A stretch of DNA of 64,000 nt from UBA168 sp011055275 (GTDB lineage Archaea; Thermoproteota; Thermoprotei_A; Marsarchaeales; UBA168), in the NCBI GenBank assembly GCA_046635845.1, contig JAQQXN010000003.1, one strand, 5' to 3'. A program made the position numbers and the translations under genes. This document shows, in pieces, positions 24,060-32,064 of this stretch. The notes under the pieces are model-generated. The model made no database searches and was not told the origin of the DNA. It saw only the letters and a list, made by a program, of their open reading frames with translations. Each line of letters starts with the position of its first letter. The stretch's first letter is position 1.

Positions 24060-24760
24060 TGCTCGTTTTTACTTTTACGCCCTAACCTTGGCATAGTAAG
24101 TCATGGCATCATAGACCCGTGGCCCTCTGAAGCGCTTCCGCTATGAGTGTTTGAGGCATCCAAGAATTCGTATACTCACCGAACTTCCTCTTCAAAGCTG
24201 ATTCTTCGCCGAGAAGAAGCCCTCAACAGCCCAGCGCTTAATGTAATATGTTTGCCCTTTCCGCCTTCTGTATCCCAGGGAACGGTATTTCTAAGTTTCA
24301 TATCTTCTCCTCTGAAACCGCGGGAACGATCAGTGGTCGCGCTCGTTCTAATCTTCGACCATATCCACTTCCCATAAGAGAGAATGCAAGGTTCGTATCG
24401 TAAGCGCCATTGCCATGGACTTCTATCATTTTCCACTTCTCCCTAATACCGGCGATCTTAGTGGCCGTCTTTGCCGTTGAATGGCCTCTTGCATCAACGC
24501 AAACGTCAACGCCCAGCAGCCCCTGCCCTTAGCATCCACGGTTATCACTATAACGACGTGCTTTCTCCTCTGCTTTCCTGACTTGTCGAACCTGTAAACC
24601 AAGCACTCTTCAACCAAACTGGCTTTCAGCCCTATTTGTTCTGCAATAATTTCAAGTTCACTGGCACTTGGCAGCTTTGGCTTATCTCTTGGTAGGACCC
24701 ATTCCACTGGTTAGGGCTACTGCCTGCCATGACTTTGTGGCTCTAACCAGTACTCATCTT
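24060..24760 (-). mobile_element. relic of a DDE-transposase insertion sequence (IS5/IS4-like)
   Basis: The coding strand reads RRKHVVIVITVDAKGR up to about 24523, then must shift frame to continue GLLGVDVCVDARGHS and later VHGNGAYDTN. These are strand-and-Asp motifs of DDE transposases (first D in VDARGH, second in NGAYDTN). At least one more frame break lies before the end near 24150. A perfect 9-bp inverted repeat, ACTGGTTAG (24706-24714) and CTAACCAGT (24743-24751), sits at the 5' end. No terminal repeat at the other end was identified, so the limits are approximate. Confidence 0.5.
24176..24707 (-). pseudogene. frameshifted transposase gene
   Basis: The 5' part (from about 24707) encodes a polar segment ending ...SGKQRRKHVVIVITVDAKGR. 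The remainder is found in the next frame as GVDVCVDARGHSTAKTATK and IEVHGNGAYDTNLAFSL. Such a split with continuous homologous-looking protein in two frames indicates a single inactivating frameshift near 24520. The catalytic Glu region is not recognisable. The family call is by motif only; IS5-like is my best guess. Confidence 0.55.
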
Positions 24761-25237
24761 ATGTGATGAAAATTCTCTGGAATTATGCAATAATACAGGC
24801 CTTTCGCTCTAACACTAATAGATGGAGCAACCTTATGCTCGGTATTTTTATGACGGTCCCATACACTATGCAATAGATGCCCCTCTTTTGAATCTAGGAA
24901 CAACTCTGCTGCAATACCAACATAAGGCCCACGGGTATGAACTTAATCTCTAATCTAAAAATAAAATAGTAAGAGGCCTTGTCAACAATAACGATCGCTT
25001 TAAAATTTATTTATATATTTCCACGAATAAACTTCTACCCAGGAATTATTGTTAATATGTCTGATTAGATGTCATCGAAGTATTCCTTGAAGGCCTTTGA
25101 CCATTGAAAAATTACGCCTCAGACAGGATAAGAAGCCTAGAAGATTACAATCTAAGGCACTATACATCATCATGTGATCCTCAAGTGCGTAAGGCCGATT
25201 ACAACAGACGCTAATCAAAGATCTTATTCTATCGGGC
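24708..25237. other. AT-rich intergenic stretch upstream of the GH51 gene
   Basis: It contains the 9-bp inverted repeat of the transposase relic at its left end and an AT-rich segment near 25000-25025 (TTTAAAATTTATTTATATAT) that could serve as a promoter, though far from the GH51 start. I see no other gene. Confidence 0.4.
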
Positions 25238-25300
25238 TTGTTAATTAAGATTTATTCACCTATACGAAAGCCTAATAAAGCAGGAAATGCAGGAGTCAAG

Positions 25301-26755
25301 TTGACCGATAAAGCGGAGGTTTTCGTGGACATTAATGTAAGGTCTCCTCTCAGCAAGGGAATTTACGGCCAGTTCATAGAGCACCTCGGCAAGTGCATAT
25401 ACGGAGGGGTGTGGGTCGGGAAGCAAAGCCAAATACCGAACGTGAAAGGCTACAGGAAGGACGTTCTCGAGGCGGTTAAGGCCCTGCACCCCCCTCTTGT
25501 CAGGTGGCCCGGCGGGAACTTCGCCTCAGGCTATCATTGGCTTGAAGGCGTTGGAGGAGATAGGCCGAAAAAGTTCGATATGGCTTGGGGCGCCGAGGAG
25601 CCAAACGAATTTGGGACAGATGAGTTCATGGAGTGGGTTAGGATGATCGGGGCTGAGCCCTTCATAACCGTCAACGCTGGCAACGGAAGCCCAGAGGAGG
25701 CAGCTAACTGGGTTGAGTACTGCAACTCGAGCAAGAGCACTAAGTACGCGGACTTGCGCAGGAAAAACGGGCACCCCGAGCCCTATAACGTTAAGTACTG
25801 GAGCATCGGAAACGAGCTTTGGGGAAGCTGGCAGATAGGGCATTGCCTGAGCGCGGAGGAGTGCGCAAGGAGAACCGTGGAGTTCGCCAGCGAGATGAGG
25901 ATGGTGGACCGCAACATAAAGATAGTGGGGGTTGGAGGAGATGCGTGGTGGCGCGGCACCGGCGACCTGGAATGGGACCAAGAGGTCGTGAAGACGGCTG
26001 GAAACTACATCGACTACCTATCCGTGCACAGGTACATAAACCCGAGCAGCTACGAAGATCTCATGGCAGCACCTCAGGGCATCGAGGAAATGCTTCGCGC
26101 CAAGTCAGCGGCCATTCAGTTTGCGAGGACAAAGTACGAGATAAAGAGAGACATCGGCATATCCTTCGACGAGTGGAACGTCTGGTATCCAGTAGCAAAA
26201 CCACCGCTTCACGACCAAGGAACTTCGGTTGCCGACGGGGTGTTCACGGGTGACACGCTCATAGTGCTGGAGAGGCTTTCCAAGCTCGTGCCCATCGCGA
26301 CCTTCGCGCAAACGGTGAACGTGCTTCCGCTCGTAGTTACAAGAGATGATGGCCGCATGTACGTCAACCCGCAGTACCTCGTGTTCAAGATCTTCACCGA
26401 AAACGCGGGAAATACCGCGCTGGCCACGGACGTGATCTCGCCTCGCTTTTACTCGAAGGAGCTTGACAGTTGGGTTGAGTACGTGGACGCCTCGGCCACG
26501 GAATCTGGTTCCACCATATACCTGCACGTTGTCAACAAAAACAAGGACGAGCCCTTGGAGCTTACCGTTCACCTAAACAGGGAGAATAACTCCGCGACAC
26601 ACTTGGTGGTTTCGGGTGAATCCGAGAACGACAGAAACGACTTCGACGAGCCCAACAGGGTTAAGGTGGAGGATGTAAAGGACATGAGGTTAGAGAACCA
26701 GACCGCGAGGGTAACGCTGAGGCCTCACTCGGCTAACGTAATAATGCTGAGCTGA
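25301..26755 (+). CDS. alpha-L-arabinofuranosidase, glycoside hydrolase family 51
   Basis: GH51 enzymes remove terminal alpha-L-arabinofuranose from arabinan, arabinoxylan and arabinogalactan oligosaccharides. The N-terminal IYGQFIEHLG motif, LVRWPGGNFASGYHW, WSIGNELWG (acid/base Glu) and ISFDEWNVWY (nucleophile Glu) are all present, followed by the C-terminal beta domain. No signal peptide, so intracellular. The start is uncertain. The family normally begins just before the FVDINVRSPLS strand, so I chose the TTG at 25301, which has GGAG upstream at suitable spacing. A TTG at 25238 would add 21 residues. The length of about 484 residues is normal. It lies between the transposase relic and a convergent peroxiredoxin gene. 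Confidence 0.92.
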   Translation: MTDKAEVFVDINVRSPLSKGIYGQFIEHLGKCIYGGVWVGKQSQIPNVKGYRKDVLEAVKALHPPLVRWPGGNFASGYHWLEGVGGDRPKKFDMAWGAEEPNEFGTDEFMEWVRMIGAEPFITVNAGNGSPEEAANWVEYCNSSKSTKYADLRRKNGHPEPYNVKYWSIGNELWGSWQIGHCLSAEECARRTVEFASEMRMVDRNIKIVGVGGDAWWRGTGDLEWDQEVVKTAGNYIDYLSVHRYINPSSYEDLMAAPQGIEEMLRAKSAAIQFARTKYEIKRDIGISFDEWNVWYPVAKPPLHDQGTSVADGVFTGDTLIVLERLSKLVPIATFAQTVNVLPLVVTRDDGRMYVNPQYLVFKIFTENAGNTALATDVISPRFYSKELDSWVEYVDASATESGSTIYLHVVNKNKDEPLELTVHLNRENNSATHLVVSGESENDRNDFDEPNRVKVEDVKDMRLENQTARVTLRPHSANVIMLS

Positions 26756-26768
26756 GCTTGGCGCTGCG

Positions 26769-26774
26769 TTTTTT
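26769..26774 (+). terminator. T6 tract after the GH51 gene
   Basis: Six T on the plus strand, 14 nt after the GH51 stop. The convergent peroxiredoxin gene has its own T6 at 26822. Confidence 0.5.
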
Positions 26775-26821
26775 CGCGCCCGGCATGCCTTGATTACACT
26801 CACCGCACGACGAATACCATC

Positions 26822-26827
26822 AAAAAA
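26822..26827 (-). terminator. T6 tract after the peroxiredoxin gene
   Basis: Six T on the minus strand, about 25 nt beyond the peroxiredoxin stop. Confidence 0.5.
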
Positions 26828-26851
26828 TTGAGGGCTCAAAAGCCGCTCGAC

Positions 26852-27328
26852 TCATGAGCCCTTGCGCACGTTCGTGATCACCGACTCTATCTGGGAATAA
26901 TCGGGTTCCTTGCCCGGATCCTCGCTCACCCAGCTGTATGCTATGGTACCGTCTGGTGCGATCACAAACACGGAGCGCTTCGCGGCCACAAGCCCCTTCA
27001 CGCTAGCGAAATCGTGATGAAGACCGCCATATACCGAGCTTACCTTTTTGTCGAAGTCGCTAAGGAGATCGAAGTTAAGCCCGTTGTACTTCTTGAAAGC
27101 CGCAAGTGAAAACGGGTGATCCACGCTTATGCCAAGTACAATGGCGTTTAGCTTGTTGAACTTGGCCATGGAATCGCGGAACGTGCACATCTCCTTGGTG
27201 CAGACAGACGTGAACGCCCCTGGGAAGAAGGCCAGAACCACGGTTCTCCCGGAGAACTGCGACAACGAGATCGTCTTCAGGTCCTGATTTGGTAGCGAAA
27301 AATCCTGCGCCTTATCTCCTACTTTCAT
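26852..27328 (-). CDS. peroxiredoxin (AhpC/TSA, PrxQ/Bcp-like)
   Basis: This thiol peroxidase reduces hydrogen peroxide and organic peroxides in the cytoplasm. The 158-residue thioredoxin fold shows LAFFPGAFTSVCTKEMC. Cys43 is the peroxidatic residue and Cys48, five residues later, the probable resolving residue, as in PrxQ/Bcp proteins. FPGAFT is the usual active-site Pro/Thr context, and later FVIAPDGTI marks the conserved strand-turn. The TATA box at 27350 fits the ATG. Convergent with GH51. It suits an aerobic organism exposed to oxidants. Confidence 0.92.
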   Translation of the reverse strand: MKVGDKAQDFSLPNQDLKTISLSQFSGRTVVLAFFPGAFTSVCTKEMCTFRDSMAKFNKLNAIVLGISVDHPFSLAAFKKYNGLNFDLLSDFDKKVSSVYGGLHHDFASVKGLVAAKRSVFVIAPDGTIAYSWVSEDPGKEPDYSQIESVITNVRKGS

Positions 27329-28112
27329 GACAACGTTATAAGCCGGTGGTTTTTAAACCGCACGCGCCGATCCGCGACTAGCGCTGTGCGGCACGCAAAT
27401 TGACGCGGGGAGAACTCAAGCTCTTATTCGCGTATCAACGCAGCTTCGGAAACGGCGCGGAGCGCGCGCACTTTAACGCAAACGCCGCATTGAGTTATGT
27501 CGCCTTACGCGGCCACGGGAGCGGCGCTGATAGCGCAAGCGTAACGCAAGGGCAAAACTTCGTCTTTTCCCGCCGTGAACTTCTTCTGATGGAGCCGCTC
27601 GGTACAACTCTCATCTGTAACTTCTTCGCGAATCCGCTGATACCCAAAATGTGCCATATGACGAGCTATATCCGCTATCCAGACGTTAGGAAAGGGGCGA
27701 ATCGCCCTGATCCTGGTTGTTATGATGGGAAAACCTGGATCGGTGGCTTTCGTGGCCACCGCGCATGACGTTTTTCCGAGGCGTTCCACTGAAGCTTTAC
27801 CGTAAAGCCGTTTTTACTCGTGCAACAGTGTTGGGCAAGGCGGTACTCATCGGCCTTTACCCGCTGAGAGAAAGACCTTTGGCGTTCAATCCCGAAATCA
27901 GGTGTCTCAAGGGTCGCGATGAAGGTCCTGCCAGATTTATGCTCCTCGCGGGCTGGAATAACGGTAACGATAGAAAACCCTTTCAAACGAGGATTCTTCG
28001 TCGCGTTCATGCGACACCTGATCTGCTTGCTTCATTACGCGCTGTTCGCGGCGTCGCTAACGGCTGCTAACGCGGTCATGGGTCTCATCAACGCCCCCGT
28101 AGCGGCTTAGGT
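27329..28112. other. 784-bp stretch without recognisable genes
   Basis: Apart from the peroxiredoxin promoter at 27350-27357, several overlapping frames of about 90-120 codons exist on both strands, but none has a coherent hydrophobic core, known motif or suitable start. GC-rich DNA gives such frames by chance. It may be decayed coding sequence. Confidence 0.4.
27350..27357 (-). promoter_or_regulatory. TATA box of the peroxiredoxin gene
   Basis: TTTAAAAA on the coding strand, centred 25 nt before the ATG. Confidence 0.55.
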
Positions 28113-28117
28113 AAAAA
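28113..28117 (-). terminator. T5 tract after the GH35 gene
   Basis: Five T on the minus strand, 5 nt after the GH35 stop. Confidence 0.3.
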
Positions 28118-28121
28118 GCGC

Positions 28122-30788
28122 TTACCTGTGGAGCTTGACTTTTTTGGCCGAGAAGTAGGAACCGAAGGCCACCTTGACCTGAGCGTTCTCACGTGTGGGC
28201 AGGACTATGAGCTTCAGCTCGTTGTCGCCTTTCTTGAGATATGGTTCGGGAAGGTAGAACCTCTTCTGAGAACCTATGTCGTAGTAGTGGCCAACCATCT
28301 GGCCATTGAGGTGCACCTCCGCGACAAAGGGACCGTCAAGCTCAACGTAGAGGGGAGAGATCTCGTCACCGGTGGGGTCTTGAGATAGGTCAAAGGTGAT
28401 GGAAATGGATGATGGAGACGATGCCGTGAAAGAAAGGTCGCGAGAAAGCTCGCGCCACTCTCCCTCCCTTAGCAGGCCGACCTCGTACCCTTGAGCCTCA
28501 CCTTCCCATTGCGTTAGCTCAACGCCACCGAAAGCGGGGCGAACCTGACCAGAAGCCGAATAGACCGGAGAAGCTATCACGAGCGTGTTGACGCCGGCCT
28601 GCGCTTGCCCGTAAACGTACGTGTCGAAGTCATCGTTGCCCTTTCCAAGGTAAACGCGATTGCCGTTCAGCATGACGGCGACGGGCGCTCTTTGATCGCT
28701 TATCCTGAGCGTTATGGGACCTCCTTCCGATTCGAACTCAACCTTCGAGTAAAGTATGATGAGAGGTGACCTCACTTCCGGTAGGGATTCGGACCAGTCC
28801 TTCGCAGCGCTAAGCTGCTTCTCAAGGTCCTCGTTTAAAAGCTTTGAGTAGTCGTTGAAGGTAGCGAGTCCAGGCTGATACCTGTAACCAAGGTCGACGT
28901 AGGAGTGCTTCCAGCTTGTCAGCTTCCTCGTGCCCTTCTTTCCGTACAAAACAGGGGATACAAGGCCGCTCTTGTATGGCACGAAGCTCCACTCCGGGTG
29001 GTTTGGACGACCCGTGAAGTCGACGAAGAGGGTCAGGTTTCCGGGCCCTGCTTTCCCCTCGAGAACACAGTAGCCAGAACTAGCGTTGCCATCGTAGGAT
29101 ACGGCGAAGTCGTTTACAACCGCTGCGTAATCAGCCTGCTTCGGAAGCGATGTGGAGTAAGAGAGTATGGCCCCGCTCCATAGCCCAAGGTCTTCCTCGC
29201 TGGGAGGGTTGTCGAAGTGACCCAGAGGTTCAACTATGAGGGGAGCTTGCGTTGTGCTCAAAACCCTCGCGCTTACCGGTAATGGGGAAACGTAGGCGCT
29301 TAACTTCCCGAGGGCCAGTTCCGGTATCCAGTCCTTTAACTGGAAAGGCAGGTAGAAAGTTGAGGGCCCGGTAAGCTGGGCGGTTATCCCCGAACCGTCA
29401 GCATCCTCCACGTAGTAGGCATCGCTTACGATCGGGTACCCGAAGTCCCATGTGCGCTGCGCGAGCTTTCTGTCAAGGATTAGGACCCTCTTGCGGCCCT
29501 CCGCCTCCACTAGGCAACCGCTTACGCCGCTGATCTTACCCGTTACCGAACCGCCCTCCTGCTCGACGCCGTACTTCGACACCACGTTACCTCCGTTTAA
29601 CTCGACCCTGAAGTTCTCTCCCTCGTCGCCGAAGAAAATGACCGTGTCGTCGTACACGCCAAGGAGGTCGATGTTGGAGCTAACGCGCATCCCGCCAAAG
29701 TTAAGATCGTGAACCGTTATCCTCACGTCCCTTGCCGGAACCCTAACGTCACCGTCTAGCCACTCCTGGTCCGAGTTATTTATCCTAAAGGCAAAAAGCG
29801 CGCCTCTCGCCTCCCTTACTATCCTGATCCTGCCGTCATCGAGCTTCTCTTCTGAGACCATGCGGCTTCCTTCCAGGAGCGGAGCGAGCTTAGCGACCGT
29901 CTTCACCTCATAGTATCTGTCGCTCAACTCTCCCCATTCCCTTACCATGGCATCGTAGTCATAGGTAGTGGTCATCCAACGCCCGGTCCACCTTCCGAAA
30001 TTGGTACCGCCGTGGAACATGTAGAAGCTTATCAAGTCGGAACCATAGGCCAGCGCCGTGGCGAAGAGCATCCTTGTCCACTTGGCTGGTATGGGCCCCC
30101 TTTCGGTGGGCAATGGCTTGGTTATCTTTGAGAACCAACCTCCCTCGTACTCCATTATCTTTGGAGCAAAAGAGGGCTGAGTGACGGCGATGTCCTTTAG
30201 CTGGCCCACGACCGAGTCGAGCTTCCAGGGATCGGGGTACATGTCCAGCGTGTCTATGAAGTTCGTGTTTCTGGCAAACCTGTTGGCATTGGTGTAAAGA
30301 TCGACCTTTACGCCGCACTCCCTTGCTATCTTAGCTAAGGCCTCATGGTAGGGGATGTTACCCCAGAAGTACTCGTTCTCTAGCTGAACACCTATTACGT
30401 TCCCACCGTTTTTCGCGTCGTACTTGGAGATAAATGACAACACCATCCTTAGCCAGCGATCTGCGGGACCCATGTAACCGGGATCAAGGGAGCGCAGCTT
30501 GGCTCCACTTGAGCTTATCCAAGCCGGATGGCCTCCGTTATCCCACTCTGCACAGTCATAAGGGCCTACTCTCGCTATGGCATTAAGTCCAAGCTTCCCT
30601 ATTTCTTCAATAAGAAAGCCCACGTCCCTCTGCTTCGAGAAGTCAAAAATCCCTGGGTATAGCTCGTGAAAATTCCAGAAGAAGTAAAGCGTGACGGAAT
30701 TGAAGCCAGCCCTCTTGAGCTTCTTAAGGCGATCGATCCACAGCTCTCTGGGCACCCTAGGATAATGAACCTCACCGCTAATTATCAT
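28122..30788 (-). CDS. beta-galactosidase, glycoside hydrolase family 35
   Basis: GH35 removes beta-linked galactose from oligosaccharides. The TIM barrel begins at the very start: ISGEVHYPRVP, LYFFWNFHELYPG, ARVGPYDCAEWDNGG, IGVQLENEY with acid/base Glu139 and IMEYEGGWF with nucleophile Glu213, followed by FHGGTNFGRWTG. C-terminal beta and jelly-roll domains extend to residue 888. The usual 10-20 residues before ISGEVHY are missing, and an in-frame stop lies upstream, so the ATG is the natural start. There is no signal peptide, so the enzyme is cytoplasmic. The 3' end of the channel gene is only 21 bp upstream. A TATA-like GCTTAAATAT at 30806-30815, overlapping that stop codon, could drive the gene separately. 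Confidence 0.92.
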   Translation of the reverse strand: MIISGEVHYPRVPRELWIDRLKKLKRAGFNSVTLYFFWNFHELYPGIFDFSKQRDVGFLIEEIGKLGLNAIARVGPYDCAEWDNGGHPAWISSSGAKLRSLDPGYMGPADRWLRMVLSFISKYDAKNGGNVIGVQLENEYFWGNIPYHEALAKIARECGVKVDLYTNANRFARNTNFIDTLDMYPDPWKLDSVVGQLKDIAVTQPSFAPKIMEYEGGWFSKITKPLPTERGPIPAKWTRMLFATALAYGSDLISFYMFHGGTNFGRWTGRWMTTTYDYDAMVREWGELSDRYYEVKTVAKLAPLLEGSRMVSEEKLDDGRIRIVREARGALFAFRINNSDQEWLDGDVRVPARDVRITVHDLNFGGMRVSSNIDLLGVYDDTVIFFGDEGENFRVELNGGNVVSKYGVEQEGGSVTGKISGVSGCLVEAEGRKRVLILDRKLAQRTWDFGYPIVSDAYYVEDADGSGITAQLTGPSTFYLPFQLKDWIPELALGKLSAYVSPLPVSARVLSTTQAPLIVEPLGHFDNPPSEEDLGLWSGAILSYSTSLPKQADYAAVVNDFAVSYDGNASSGYCVLEGKAGPGNLTLFVDFTGRPNHPEWSFVPYKSGLVSPVLYGKKGTRKLTSWKHSYVDLGYRYQPGLATFNDYSKLLNEDLEKQLSAAKDWSESLPEVRSPLIILYSKVEFESEGGPITLRISDQRAPVAVMLNGNRVYLGKGNDDFDTYVYGQAQAGVNTLVIASPVYSASGQVRPAFGGVELTQWEGEAQGYEVGLLREGEWRELSRDLSFTASSPSSISITFDLSQDPTGDEISPLYVELDGPFVAEVHLNGQMVGHYYDIGSQKRFYLPEPYLKKGDNELKLIVLPTRENAQVKVAFGSYFSAKKVKLHR

Positions 30789-30809
30789 AAAATAAAATTG
30801 TGGCGATAT

Positions 30810-31844
30810 TTAAGCTTTATAATCGACAGACTTAGCGTTTATTAAACCTATCTTTTCACGAAACGCCTCTAGGCTGTTGTGATCGGTTAGGACGTACACA
30901 ACGTCCCCTTTTCTGAGCGTTTTCCCTTCCAGGTCATATATTATCTCATCTCCGCGCTTGACAAAAAGTATGGGGCAGATCCCCTTTAGATCTTTGTAAT
31001 CCACGCCGTCCCTTTCCACGTTAAATGAAGCTATATGCCTGAATCCAAGGGAGTTGTTCAGGAACACGCCCTCCACTTCATCCGATATGGCCGAAAGCGC
31101 AAGGACGTTGCCTATCAGCTCGCTAGGCACAACTACCACGTCCGCGCCGGCGGTCTTCGCCCCTTCCACGAGTTCCTTATCGTTGACTATGGAAACTACC
31201 CTTATGTTGGGGTTAAGCTTCTTCGCGTTTAGTATCATGAGGAGGTTGTCGCCATCGTCGTCGAACGTCGTTATTATCGTTGATGCCTTCTCGACGCTCG
31301 CCTCCCTAAGCGCCTCATACGTGTGCGTTATGGGCGCGCCAAGAGCGGGTATGTTGTCCTTTCTAAGCGCGTCGAGTTGCGTCTGATCGCGCACCAACAC
31401 CACAAAGTCAAGCCCAAGCTCCCTGAGGTAGTCGACCACGTACTTTCCCAAGAACTTATATCCTCCTACAATGACGTGCCCTTTCATGGTCTTTGCCTTC
31501 AACTTGCTCGCCTCCTCCGCTAGGATCTCCTTTCTGACGGCTGCAGAAACCGTGCTCTGGACTATCGACGCCGCCAACCCGACGCTGACTATGAAGATAA
31601 CTATAAGCAATATTTTTTCCAGCGGAGGTATCGTGACGAGGTTGGGCGCGTAAAGGCCTATCGTGGTTATCGTGGAAACCGATCCCAGGAGCGCCGTTAG
31701 GAAATCCAGATGTTGGAAGTACATGAAAACAACGGTGCCGAAACCGAACATAATCGCTAAAGCTACAAGCTGCATCCATATGCGCCTCACTATTAGGTAC
31801 GGCGTGTAAAACAGCAGGTAAAGCGCGGAGCCGAGCTTGCTCAT
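30810..31844 (-). CDS. MthK-like potassium channel with RCK (TrkA-N/TrkA-C) domains and unusual filter
   Basis: This is a two-TM pore protein with cytoplasmic regulatory RCK domains. TM1 is at about 25-43, the pore helix and filter at about 50-66, TM2 at about 75-98. TrkA-N starts at about 121 (GHVIVGGYKFLGKYVVDYL, a Rossmann nucleotide-binding motif) and TrkA-C spans about 260-335 (LRKGDVVYVLTD). The filter reads T-T-I-G-L-Y-A-P where potassium channels usually have T-V-G-Y-G-D. The Gly-Tyr-Gly core is therefore altered, so ion selectivity is uncertain. The promoter region contains the palindrome GGCTTTAAAGCC around 31861-31872. The next gene on the strand is the GH35 beta-galactosidase. Confidence 0.85.
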   Translation of the reverse strand: MSKLGSALYLLFYTPYLIVRRIWMQLVALAIMFGFGTVVFMYFQHLDFLTALLGSVSTITTIGLYAPNLVTIPPLEKILLIVIFIVSVGLAASIVQSTVSAAVRKEILAEEASKLKAKTMKGHVIVGGYKFLGKYVVDYLRELGLDFVVLVRDQTQLDALRKDNIPALGAPITHTYEALREASVEKASTIITTFDDDGDNLLMILNAKKLNPNIRVVSIVNDKELVEGAKTAGADVVVVPSELIGNVLALSAISDEVEGVFLNNSLGFRHIASFNVERDGVDYKDLKGICPILFVKRGDEIIYDLEGKTLRKGDVVYVLTDHNSLEAFREKIGLINAKSVDYKA

Positions 31845-31969
31845 GATGCCTTTCTGGGTACGGCTTTAAAGCCTGACGAATCGGCACACTTTTACGCGTG
31901 GGCCCTGCAAACTGGGTGTTAGAATTAGTAAAAAATGGAAAACAGAGAGGAAAAATTTACCACGATTCT

Positions 31970-31976
31970 AAAAAAA
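31970..31976 (-). terminator. T7 tract following the solute-binding-protein tail relic
   Basis: Seven T on the minus strand about 23 nt after the TGA of the relic. This parallels the T6 after the intact paralogue. Confidence 0.4.
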
Positions 31977-31998
31977 GAGAGAAATGAAATTTTTATTT

Positions 31999-32064
31999 TC
32001 ACTGCTGTTGCGGTCCCTTCTTGCCGCGCCTGCTGAGGGCGAGACCGCCAGCGTAGTAAGCAGG
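31999..32064 (-). pseudogene. C-terminal tail of a lost Ig-containing solute-binding protein
   Basis: The minus strand reads AYYAGGLALSRRGKKGPQQQ and stop. The intact solute-binding protein at 21236 ends LALSRRGGKKGPQSQPQQQK, and the DNA is also alike (GGTCCCTTCTTGCCG in both on the plus strand). The match covers the end of the membrane helix, the basic stop-transfer motif and the Gln-rich tail. Upstream of it the frame has no homology and soon meets a stop, so the gene body has been deleted or has decayed. Confidence 0.7.

Noticed and set aside
27400..28010. Several frames of about 90-120 codons between the peroxiredoxin and GH35 genes
   Set aside because: Overlapping frames on both strands without motifs, hydrophobic core or good starts; likely chance.
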